Shown piece by piece: positions 54,331-64,000 of a stretch of DNA of 64,000 nucleotides; the first letter of the stretch is position 1; the number at the start of each line of letters is the position of its first letter. Source of the DNA: Datisca glomerata. Lineage: Eukaryota; Streptophyta; Magnoliopsida; Cucurbitales; Datiscaceae. The notes beneath the pieces are model-generated. The model was not told the DNA's origin. It did not search any database and saw nothing but the letters and a program-made list of their open reading frames with translations. The DNA lies in the NCBI GenBank assembly GCA_003255025.1, contig QANY01002976.1, positions 4,211,541-4,275,540 of the forward strand. The letters run 5' to 3'. Made by a program: the position numbers and the translations under genes.

Positions 54331-55690
54331 CTAACCCTACGCAATGAAAGAATAGTTGTAGGCACTAGAAAATACTAATACATGGGGCTTGGTTTATCTT
54401 CTTCCTAGAAAATCTATTGTGGGCTATAAGTGGGTTTACAAGATCAAGACGCGTTCTGATGGATCTGTTGATCACTATAAAGCATGACTAGTTGCCAAAG
54501 GGTACACTCATGAGTATGGAATTGATAACAAGGAGACTTTTGCTCCAGTAGCTCGCCTTACCTCTATTAGAAGTTTACTTGATGTGGCCCAATTCGCAAA
54601 TGAAAACTCTTTCAAATGGATGTAAAAAAATGTCTTTCTAAGTGGAGACTTATCTAAAAAAGTCTACATGAATCCTCCTTTTGGCCATGATCATCCATCA
54701 CAAAAAGTTTAAAACCTTATCGGAGCACTTTATGGACTTTAAGAAAGCATCTCGAGATAAGTTTATAAAATTCAGTACTACTACTGCACAATTTAATTCA
54801 CATAAATTCTTTATGATTCTACATTAATGGTGATGACATGCATGTGATTTTTTTATCTAAAAAGTTTTCTAATTCACCATTTTAGATGAAGGATCTTGGT
54901 AATCTCAATTACATACTTGGACTTGAAGTCTCATTCGATTCTGATGGTTATTATCTTTCTCTGTGAAATAAGTTTCTAATCTTCTTGCTCGCGCTTGTAT
55001 AAATGACAGTAAGACGATTGCCGCTCCTTTTGAACAAAATATATGTCTCACTCCCCTTGATGGCTCTCCACTTAATGACGCAACACTTTATCGCCAATTA
55101 GTGGGAAGTCTCATTTATTTGAGTTACTAGACCTGACATTGCTCATGTCGCTCACATAGTCAATCAATTTTTGCCTGCTCCCCCCTCTACTCATTTTACT
55201 GTTGTTCTTCGTATATTATGCGACATCAAAGGAACCTTGTTTCATGGCTTACACTTCTCAGCTAAAAGTACTCCCAAATTGCATGCTAATGTTTATGATG
55301 ACTGGGAAGGTGATCCTACCGAGAGACATTCTAATAAAGGGTTTTGCTTCTTCTTAGGAGACTCTCTAATCTCTTGGCGTGGAAACAAACAAACTGTGAC
55401 AACTAGATCATGTACGGTGGCTGAATATCGAGCTATAGCTAATACCTCTCTAGAACTTCTATGGCTCCAGTGGTTGCTTGAAGTTATGAGTATTATGCAC
55501 TCTTTCGCTACGATTCTCCATTGTGATAATCTGAATGCAACAAATTTCGTATAATGATATTTTTCATGAATGCACTAAGCATATGGAAATTGATTGTCAC
55601 TTCATTCATCAACACATCTCTCGAGGCACCAGTTAAAATCTATTTTTTTGCTTCTAATGATCAGATTGCTGATATTTTCAATAAAGCTCA
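54331..55690 (+). pseudogene. Copia reverse transcriptase and RNase H
   Basis: RT: WGLVYLLPRKSIVGYKWVYK, SDGSVDHYKA-like, LVAKGYTHEYGIDNKETFAP and LTSIRSLLDVA. The YVDD motif was not found intact (region near 54830). RNase H (frame 55171-55554): LHANVYDDWEGDPTERHSNK, GFCFFLGDSLISWRGNKQTV, TTRSCTVAEYRAIANTSLEL, HCDNLNATNF. The catalytic D-D-W and AEYRA are retained but T-V replaces A-E before AEYRA. Several stops occur. Confidence 0.82.
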
Positions 55691-55755
55691 CTCATCAGGA
55701 ACTTTTTGAGATTCAACATCTAAACTTAATATGACATCTTCTTTTCCACCTCGAG

Positions 55756-55770
55756 TTTGGGAGGGGGAGG
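55756..55770 (+). promoter_or_regulatory. Polypurine tract of the copia element
   Basis: TTTGGGAGGGGGAGG directly precedes the LTR start TGTTAACATATTA. Confidence 0.85.
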
Positions 55771-55950
55771 TGTTAACATATTAATCTAGACAAAAAATAT
55801 GTCAACGTTTGTTTTGTACCTATTATACTAACTGTACTACACGCTCATATTATATTATATTGTTTGGCCCGAGCCTATAAATAGGCCTCCTCATTTACAT
55901 ATACAATTAATCGATTAAAATAAAATACTTAATAGTTAGATTGCGTCTCA
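55771..55950 (+). repeat. 3' LTR of the decayed copia
   Basis: Begins TGTTAACATATTAATC, with cctataaataggcct near 55880 as a TATA-like box. The end near 55950 is uncertain because the 5' copy is missing. Confidence 0.65.
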
Positions 55951-58438
55951 TATCGCCTGGTTTTTTTTCTCTTCTTTACGGTTAAAAGACTCTAGTTCTT
56001 CGAATTTAAGAAGTAAAATGTGCAGCAATTTTTGCTCTTTCCACATACTAAAAAAATAGTTCATATTATGTTAAAAGAAAAACAAGCAAACTAGTTCATC
56101 TGATATTATATGGGGAAAATACTACCGACCATGATTGTAAACTTTTCTAATATATGTTTATAATTGAATAATTTCATGTAAGAAAAAAATCAAATAAATG
56201 ATGATATTGTGGTGGTACCCTATTGTATACATAAACCAAAAAAAATAAAATAAAAGAAAACAAAGGCCGAAACCCAAATCCTTAAAAAACTTGAAGAATA
56301 TTATAAGGTACGTACAATAAGCTTGATAAGGATAACATACGAAATTTAAAAATTCAAAACAAAATTCAAGAATCTCTGGGGGGAAAAAATGCATGTGAAT
56401 ATGTTGGGTGGTCCCCCACAGAGCATAGATAATTAGAGGTGGGTGAGATCAACATCTGATGGCAGTGCCACCGAACGTACAACAAAAATTTGCAGAGATG
56501 AGTTCAGAAGATGTGCAGTTGCAGAGTAGAAGAAGAGACTGCAGACAAGGTGAAGTGCCGAGAAGCAGTGTATATGAACATTGCTTTCAACTTCTGTTTT
56601 TGCCTGATATCTATTATCGATTATGATTTTGACATTTCCACTCTAACTACAATTTGTTCTTTCTTTGATAAATTACACCTACTTATATACTGTATTTTTT
56701 GTGTTAATTACACGAACATGATTTAATTTTGAAACGTATGCTATCTAGTTTCATTCGTAACATAATATATTTATAAGAAATTTATACTGATAAGTCATAG
56801 AGGTGGCTCCAGCCTTAGGCGACCTTGGCAGCGTTGGAACCCCCTACAAGGCCAAATTTTAAAGTTGTAATTATAAGTGTTATTTTACAAAGTTTTAATT
56901 GTAAGTAAGTTCTTCTAGAATTAGTTATAATTATTAACAATAGCAAATTTAAAAAGATGTCTACTTACATTTAAATTTGATCATTCAATAACATATTCAA
57001 TTTTTTTAATGACAACCATGATGAAATGTTATCTTTCGTACTTCAAATAGTCTTTTTGCAACCACATTTCACTTTCTCAAAGTATATACTTATTTTTTAA
57101 AGAATAGATAAAAAACATGCATGACATTTAATTTTCAAATATACAAAATGAGTTTTGATGCAAATTAAAAAGAAAGATAACATAATAATTTTTATTGATA
57201 TCATAAAATTTTTGTTAAATATGAGTTTTTATTGATATCATAATAAATTTGAAAATATAAACATTCTTTCCATTTATTTTTGGCTAAATTTTAAAATAGT
57301 TAGATAAAGAAATAATGATATATTAAATTTAAGAAGGGTATTTTGACTTTTCATTTTAATTTACTAAGGCTAGAAAGTTCTGCCTAATTATAAAAATGAT
57401 CTGCGTATAATTAATATAAACTAAAAAGAATATCAATACAATTTACCTTTTTTATATATATTTTTTATATTTATTTAACAGTCCTCTGGTCAATCCGTCC
57501 CCTTTGCAGCTTAGTGTTCCTGTCTCATTCTTCCTCCATGGACCACCCTATTCTCTGTGAGATTTTGATTTTGTCTCCATTGGATAGTGGCCAAAAATCA
57601 AACCTATGATTTTTTTTTTCTTTTTTTTTTCTAAAGTCTTTTAGCTTACGTTCAAGTGTAAAAATGTATCTGTTTCATTTCTTCACGATTCTCATATTTT
57701 TATGTCCCCAACACAATATGCTAATTATACCTCTCCTCTTATAATAATTACATTGTCACAACATATAAAAGTAAGTTGAGCCTTCATGTAAGTAAGATCG
57801 CTGTCCAATAACAGGTCGTTGTTGTTACCGGAAATAGAACCTCATATCTAGACAATTTCGTAACTATTATATAAGGAGACTATGATAGATATGACATTTA
57901 ATTTGTTCTAAACATTCTAGATGGACGAAAATGAGCCTATAGCCAGGCTCAAATGCGGAGAAACTTATTCCCATCTCAAGTTTAGATACGATACTAGAAA
58001 CATAAAGATTTTCTATTGTTATCCGGTTCGAATTAACAATGGTAATGTATCCGCGCATATAATATTAATCCCTAAATTTAGTTGCATATAATATGAGCTA
58101 ACTGTTTACTTAAATGCTATGGTATTTTTGTTGTCGTTGTATTTCCAAGTCAGAAAGTTCAAATGTGGGCTCAGCTAAGTAATGGAACTACAAAAGAAAC
58201 AAATTGAAAAAGGGAAGAAAGATGGGAGACAAAGGTATTCTATTCCAACAGTAAGAAATTCTCTAGTGGTTGGTCTGGTTTGATGTCCACAAAGCCTTCT
58301 CATTTCTCCTCACTGTCAATTTTTGTACAAGCACTGTGGACCCTAAAAGATGCTCCTATTTTCCTACCTTAGGCTTCTTTATGTAACATCTCCTCCTGCC
58401 AACCTATGTTTTCACTATGGATAGCTAAAGGGGTACGT

Positions 58439-58474
<36 letters not shown>

Positions 58475-59052
58475 TGATCAATTCAAAGATCTTTCGTCTA
58501 AAGAAAATCAAACAATTTTTTTTTAATTTTACATTTAGCAAAAAGAAAAAGAAAAACACATTCTAGAGGATTTTTATATTTAACATTAACTTCGAAACAT
58601 AGTTTTCTCATTTCGTTTGGGTAAAATATTCCAACCACCCTCTTATTTTAAATATAAATATTCCAACCACCGCTTCTATACATCCCCTATTAAAGTTATT
58701 TAAAACTAGTCGTAACAATCAGACCGATCAGGCTAGTTGCCACAACCTGTATGAGCCTTATAAGGAGGCTTGAACGGTTCTGTCTACGACCGTCCCAAAT
58801 GAGGAATTGCCTAGGACTGAATGGAATGGTTCGAGCTTTTGGAACCGGACTAGAATATGCATACTATAACAACTTCAAACTTTAAAGTAATATAATAAAG
58901 CAAAATAACCATTGCATGTAAACCAAAGTGTCCTAAAGTGAAGATATTATTCTGTTGATATGGAATTCAAACTTCAAGTTGTGTAATTCTCTCTTCAATT
59001 GACAGGAAAAAAAGATGATAAAGCAAGTTCATAGTGTAATATCTCCATCATC
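55951..59052. other. AT-rich spacer, no gene recognised
   Basis: AT-rich DNA with a (TA)n microsatellite at about 58446-58474. No TIR pair or coding family could be identified. Short frames at 56158-56394, 56511-56726 and 57867-58058 look like chance. Confidence 0.5.
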
Positions 59053-59500
59053 CACTACAAGAAAAACCGTCAATTGACACAGTTGGCCTAACCGTCACAA
59101 TATGTCAAATATAGGGATGACGTTGCGAGGGTTTGTCCAACCGTCGCAACAGATTGCGGAGTTGAGACGGTTTTATATTAACCATTGCATAAGGCCATTC
59201 TATTGCGACGGTTTAGCACAATCGCCACAAATGTGTTTTGATGCCTTTTTTTATTGTCAGTTGCAACGCGGTTTGTTGAACCATTACAATTGGCCGTACT
59301 ATTGTGACGATACTCGTGAACCATCACAATAGAGTCCAATATGGATACGACGGTTCGCCTGAACCGTCACATTATCTTTTCAGAGAGACAACAAAATAGT
59401 GTCGTGTTTAGGGCTCTTTTAGTGGTACTTGCGACGTGAACCGTCGCATCTGTGCTCTACAACGATGGAACGCTTGAACCGTATAATTTTTACAAAAAGC
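59053..59500. repeat. Subterminal repeats AACCGTC/GACGGTT
   Basis: About a dozen words such as aaccgtcgcaa, tgcgacggttt and gaaccgtcacaat, alternating in orientation. Confidence 0.85.
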
Positions 59501-59539
59501 TTGTCGTGTTTATGATATTACCATTCACCAACTTTTCTC

Positions 59540-60470
59540 AAGTCGTGATGTAATATTTCATGAGAATATTTTTTCCATTTTCAACTCACAATCTAGAAAT
59601 ACAATAAGAAATCTTCGTTTACCTTCTATACAACTAAGTAATTCTGAGTCAAATTCATCACTCCATTTACCTCCACTAACTTCCACTCCTTCAACACATG
59701 ACCACTCAACTATTGACCAGTCATCCCCATCTCATGATTTATCCTCTCCCTTACCATTAGCTACTACTCCTTCATCACTTATTCTCTCACCATCTCCCTT
59801 AAATTCACCCACTACTGCTCATGTTATTCGTCGAAGTGATCACCTACGACAACCATCTGTGATCCTCCATGACTTTTGTTGTGGTCAGGCTAGTGCAACA
59901 TCAACTATAGCTCCATGCATGTCACCTTCTTCGCAGTCAGGTACTTAACATTCCTTAGTTAACTTTCTGTCTTACAATTCATTATCTCTTTCCCATAAAT
60001 TCTTTATGAACACCATTTTTAGTAGTCTATAACCTACCACATAAGCGCAGGTAATTCTGGACCAAAAAGTGATATGAGGCCATGATTCATGACTTGAATG
60101 CTCTTGTCAACCAACAAACATGGTTATTGGTTCCTCTTCCCCCTAGACAGTGACGCATAGGAAGCAAATGTGTTTATTGAATCAAGTATAATTGAAATGG
60201 AACAGTAAAACGTTATAAAGCTCGTTTAGTAGCCAATGACTTCACTAATAAAGAAGATTTGAATTATCATGAAATTTTCCCCCATTGCCAAGCTAACCAT
60301 AGTGCGATGTCTCCCTATCGTAGCTGTTGTTCGTAATTGGCCATTATTTCATATGGATGTTCATAATGCCTTTCTCATGGTGACTTGGATGAATAAATGT
60401 ATATGACACTACCACCAGGTCTTTGTAGACAGGGGGAGAAACATGTATGTTGTTTAAACACACCACAATG
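59540..60470 (+). pseudogene. Copia integrase end and RT start, inside CACTA
   Basis: Starts with SRDVIFHENIFPF (59541), the end of the integrase C-terminal block. A serine/threonine/proline-rich linker follows, then EAMIHDLNALVNQQTWLLVP, RIGSKCVY-stop-IKYN, GTVKRYKARLVANDF, NYHEIFP and VYMTLPPG-like pieces of the RT start. It ends abruptly near 60470 with no LTR, so it is a captured or truncated fragment. Confidence 0.78.
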
Positions 60471-60539
60471 ATTATGTGTAGTTATAGCACAACACAACAA
60501 CGTTTTGATCCAAACTGCAATAGAAAACTAAAAAGCGTA

Positions 60540-60856
60540 GAGTGAAATTTTCACAACCGCGTCTCTCTTACCAAATGAAAGACCCCCCAAACCCGCGTCT
60601 CTCTCTTTCAGTACAACAACCCTCTCATACCCCAAACCCGTGTCTCTCTCTTTCGATACAATAGCCCTCTCTTCCCCCAAACCCGCGTCTCCCTCTTTCT
60701 GTACAATAACTCTCTCGAAGCTCGATCACGAAGATCCGCAATGAGCTCTCTTGAAGATCACCAATGAGCTATTTCACAGTAGTTATCTCTCCCTCATTAT
60801 AGTAGCTCTCTCAAAGCTCGATCATGAAGCTCCCTAACGAACACACACGCACACAT

Positions 60857-60899
<43 letters not shown>

Positions 60900-61075
60900 C
60901 TCTCTCTCTATATATATATATATCTCCAAGATCTCTCTCTTGAAGCTCTCTCGCAGATATCCCATCTTCATCGCAGGTATCTCACACGACAACAAGCTCT
61001 CCTTCCAGCTCTCACTCTTTTAGCTCTGTCTCCCAACTCTCTCCTACTTCGACTTCATAGCTCAGAATAGAGTTA
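60540..61075 (+). other. Leader-like CT-rich region with CA and TA repeats
   Basis: Three or more copies of cccaaacccgcgtctctctcttt within 60585-60715, then (CA)n at 60841-60896, (CT)n and (TA)n at 60897-60922. The composition resembles plant 5' leaders. A similar cccgcg-rich leader lies in the CACTA-like element at 49.0-49.3 kb. Confidence 0.6.
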
Positions 61076-64000
61076 AGGCTTCATTCTTAAATTTTTGTCT
61101 AATTTTACTGATTTTGTGTATGATTTGTGTGATTTTTGAGTTTTATTTGATTAGGGTCAGTGTGCCTAAGTTTGTTTGAATCTTTTCTTTCTTCTTTTAA
61201 TTAGGGTTTCTCGAGTTAATTGGTATGCCAAATTTCTCCTAGTTGGATTAATGTTAGAAATTTGAGGGAATGATTTGGTCGAAGTTGGGATGAATTTAGA
61301 GTACGATTTATGTTTCTAGCTGTTAAAATTTTTATTTTTACGACTATTAGTATTTTTTGAGTTTGAATTTGGCTGTGGCAGGTTTGATTTATTATTCCAG
61401 GGAGATACTTTTAACATGAACCTTGTTTCTACTTTCAGATTCTTGCCAATGGAGAATAGAATGACTTTCCCATCAAGAACTAGGTACTGCCAAGCTTTCC
61501 ATTTTTGTGAATGGTTTTCTATCCATCCACTTAGGTGTATTCCATGGGTTCTTAGTGGATTCTATGTGTTTACAAGCTTCACTAAATCCCTGTATCAAAT
61601 CCATCTCAAGTTCAGTGTTTTTCATTCATCTATGGGTTTGTGCATGGTGTCTTGGATCTTATGAGAATTATGTGCTCTATTGAAGGCATTTACAATAATT
61701 TGATGTTTCTGTTGCTAGATGATTAAAATCTTGCATAATCCATCAATTAATAGAAATGGATAGAAATCAATCTTGCAGAGCTCATGGCAATGAATGAGCT
61801 TGGGTTGAAAAAACTCTATCGTGGCTTCTAAAAAGTTGAGAGTTGCCTTTAAGCATGTGAAATTGTGAAAGGGTATGTGAATGGTTTTGTTTTGTTGGGT
61901 TGTTGATATTGATCCCTCATCTCCATCATAGTTTCTCAAGAAACAGAGAGTAAATTAATTATTATCGGTGACTAGAGAATTTTTCTATCATTCATTTTAT
62001 CATGAATATCAATCGATTTGATTTGTAAACTTATATAGCTTGAAGGAACTAAAGAGTCTTTATACCTCGATTTGCTTCGCTTGTTTGCTCATGGCACATG
62101 GAGTGATTACAAGAGTAAGGACTACAAACTCAATTGTTGCGTAATGTAAATTTTGATTGTATCATTCACGATACTATGAAGATTGCCAACAATCAGGGAC
62201 AATAATATACTAGTAAATTAATTAGTAGGCATGTGGATAAATAGCTTTTTTTTTCTCATTGAGAGATTACTAAGACCCTTAGCCTATCTGAAAGATAGAG
62301 GAATTGGCTTGTTCCATTCCAACCATCTTTACTGCTTGTGGTGAATGTATAAATTGATCGAAAGTTGGCTTACCTAAAAGTACGAAGTATGATACAAATT
62401 TTGTCAAATTGGTACTTATCTTCTACAGTTGGTCTGTAAGATTCATTATAATCCTATAAACTAGAGTATATTTTATAGGCAGGGAGTTCTAGCCATCTTC
62501 CATAGCTAGTCCCTGATCAAGTTCTCAAGCTAAAGCAGCTCATCGTTCTTACACTGTCTGAGACAAATAAATGATGCATCCTTGTTTGAGACTGTTTCTT
62601 TACCCATTTTGCAAGCATAAAAAACCATATGACATTCTTTTTGTTGAAATTTATCTTTTGATAAAATGATGCCCGTAAAACTATTAGCAGGAAAAATGGA
62701 TTTCGATCTCTTGACTACTTTAGTCAACCTCCCTTAGAGTTCATCATTCTGTTTGGTTTCACTTATGGTATGTGACAGTGTAAACATTCTAGTTCTTGTT
62801 GTAATTAAGATTTTGAAAATCCTGGTTAGGGAAGTAATTATGGTCTATTTCATATAGAAAAAAAGTTTCTATAATACTCTTATGTTGGATAACTTGATGA
62901 CCAAACCTATAGAGTAGTTGACAGTTAATCTAATCTAAACTGTGTCGATGCCACTAAGTAACAGGCCAACATCATTATATTTTGTAGGGTTATATTCTTC
63001 TCCTAAGGTTCGCATAGTATCAATTATGATTATAAATTGTTATGAATATGTTTTGCTATCATTTCATTTGGTATTCTATTTCCTTGGATATAATTGCCCA
63101 CCTCTTTTTTATTTCCTTCCTTTCCATTTTCATATGGAACTCACATGGTTATTGTAAAAAATTCTTGATGTTTGCAATCAAAATTTTTATTTTACTGTTG
63201 AGTTCTTTTTCAGGCACTAGTCTTTTATTTAGCAAGTCATTTCCATGAACAACATTGATTTTTTGTTCACCAGAACTACAAAAGGGGTTGAACAATTTAT
63301 TTAGGTATATTCATCCTTAACCAAATGGTTTAGCAAGTCATTTCCATGAACTATTAGTTTCTTCCCATTTCTCATCATCTTTTGTTAGCGAGGCATATTT
63401 TGTTCTCCCAATTTGATATGAAATTTGTTGTAATATATTTAGTGTATAAATATTGGAAGATGTGATATTTTTAGACACAACCATTAATTCGTTCGGTCCT
63501 TAATGGGTACAACGTTTGTATATTTGCTTATGGCCAGACTAGATGAGTAAAAACCTATACAATGGTATGTTATATATTCAAAGTTTTGAAGTGCATAATC
63601 TTGCAGCTAATCGAAATTATTTCTGACAATGCTTAACCTATGCAGCTAATTGAATTTCAAGTATTGATTCTTTTGTTGGCTTTAAAGTATTCATTCTTTC
63701 CAATGTTTTAAAGGATTTTCTCCTAAAATTTCAGTTTGCTGACTTTATATAACATATAATTTTTCTATACGTCTATATATATGTGTATGTTAAAACCCGC
63801 TCTAATAGTTATATTTATGTTTTAATGGTGTTTTGTGGCACAAGTAGTAGGATAACCACCAGTAAGATCCTACTGGAAGAACATACGGGGGCCGAGAAAG
63901 AGCAGGAAACAGGAGCAGTACTAACAGTTCTACATTCGTAAATCCCTAATCCTCTGGTTATGCTTTGAATTTCCTTCTCTTTGTTTAGATTAGATTGTTC
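61076..64000. other. Intron-like sequence, no gene recognised
   Basis: AT-rich with pyrimidine-rich intron-like stretches. One exon-like word lies at 61439-61485 between TTTCAG and GTACTG. No family was recognised. It runs off the window. Confidence 0.4.

Larger units (their letters stand above)
52640..55950 (+). mobile_element. Ty1/copia element, heavily decayed
   Basis: Gag pieces (52640-53400), an internal deletion, integrase end, RT and RNase H (53700-55680), a polypurine tract and a 3' LTR. No 5' LTR was recognised. The gag-to-integrase deletion removes protease and most of integrase. Confidence 0.82.
59053..64000. mobile_element. CACTA-like element, left part (right end outside)
   Basis: Begins CACTACAAGAAAAACCGTC, an excellent plant CACTA terminus, followed by 450 bases of AACCGTC/GACGGTT inverted repeats. 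A matching right end was not found before 64000. A copia RT fragment (59540-60470) and leader-like CT-rich sequence (60560-61070) lie inside. The assigned length is a minimum and the right boundary is unknown. Confidence 0.5.

Noticed and set aside
1..64000. CRISPR arrays, operons, tRNA or rRNA genes
   Set aside because: No regularly spaced direct repeats with unique spacers, no polycistronic layout, and no convincing tRNA cloverleaf or rRNA sequence was found. Tandem repeats here are contiguous minisatellites.

Overview
This window looks like AT-rich nuclear DNA of a flowering plant, most likely a eudicot. The evidence is one spliced bHLH transcription-factor gene of a plant-specific type, and plant lineages of Ty1/copia, Ty3/gypsy, L1-type LINE, MULE, hAT and CACTA elements. 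There are no bacterial-style operons, ribosome binding sites, CRISPR arrays or convincing tRNA/rRNA genes. Most long reading frames are decayed transposon proteins or chance frames. All calls are by eye, without database searches.

Layout. 1-2.42 kb: two minisatellites around a patch of palindromic GGCGTTTGG repeats. 2.9-5.25 kb: a mosaic of gene fragments on the minus strand (a sucrase/ferredoxin-like exon, a copia pol tail, two TOPLESS-like WD40 exons, a CT-rich leader). 6.4-7.9 kb: copia gag with PBS and probable LTR. 8.8-19.56 kb: about 300-bp inverted repeats flanking an L1-type LINE (9459-18864, minus) with a 13-bp target-site duplication. The LINE is split by a 4.25-kb insertion that has a CACTA-like right end and carries its own MULE-like element.

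20.3-35.8 kb: a 15.5-kb Ty3/gypsy element (minus) with both LTRs, target duplication ACTTG, gag-pol with two RNase H regions, a 50-60-bp minisatellite and an antisense extra ORF, which suggests the Tat clade. A copia element (21492-26762) sits in the antisense ORF and a solo-LTR-like insertion (29499-31388) sits in the integrase. 35.85-45.46 kb: a MULE with degenerate long terminal inverted repeats and a MURA-like N-terminal remnant. It hosts a nearly complete copia element (36881-41814, target duplication GAAGC) and a nonautonomous hAT element (43101-44285).

45.8-46.8 kb: the only convincing host gene, a two-exon bHLH gene (minus, 246 codons) with an ACT-like C-terminus and a GA/CT-repeat leader. 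48.92-51.15 kb: a CACTA-like element that carries a captured exon of ribosomal protein eL28. 52.6-55.95 kb: a decayed copia element (plus). 59.05 kb to the window end: the left end of another CACTA-like element with AACCGTC/GACGGTT subterminal repeats and a copia RT fragment.

The region is a nested, silenced-looking repeat landscape around one regulatory gene. The most interesting material is the host-gene sequence carried inside repeats (eL28, TOPLESS, sucrase/ferredoxin-like) and the CACTA-like ends, each with its own palindromic subterminal motif.
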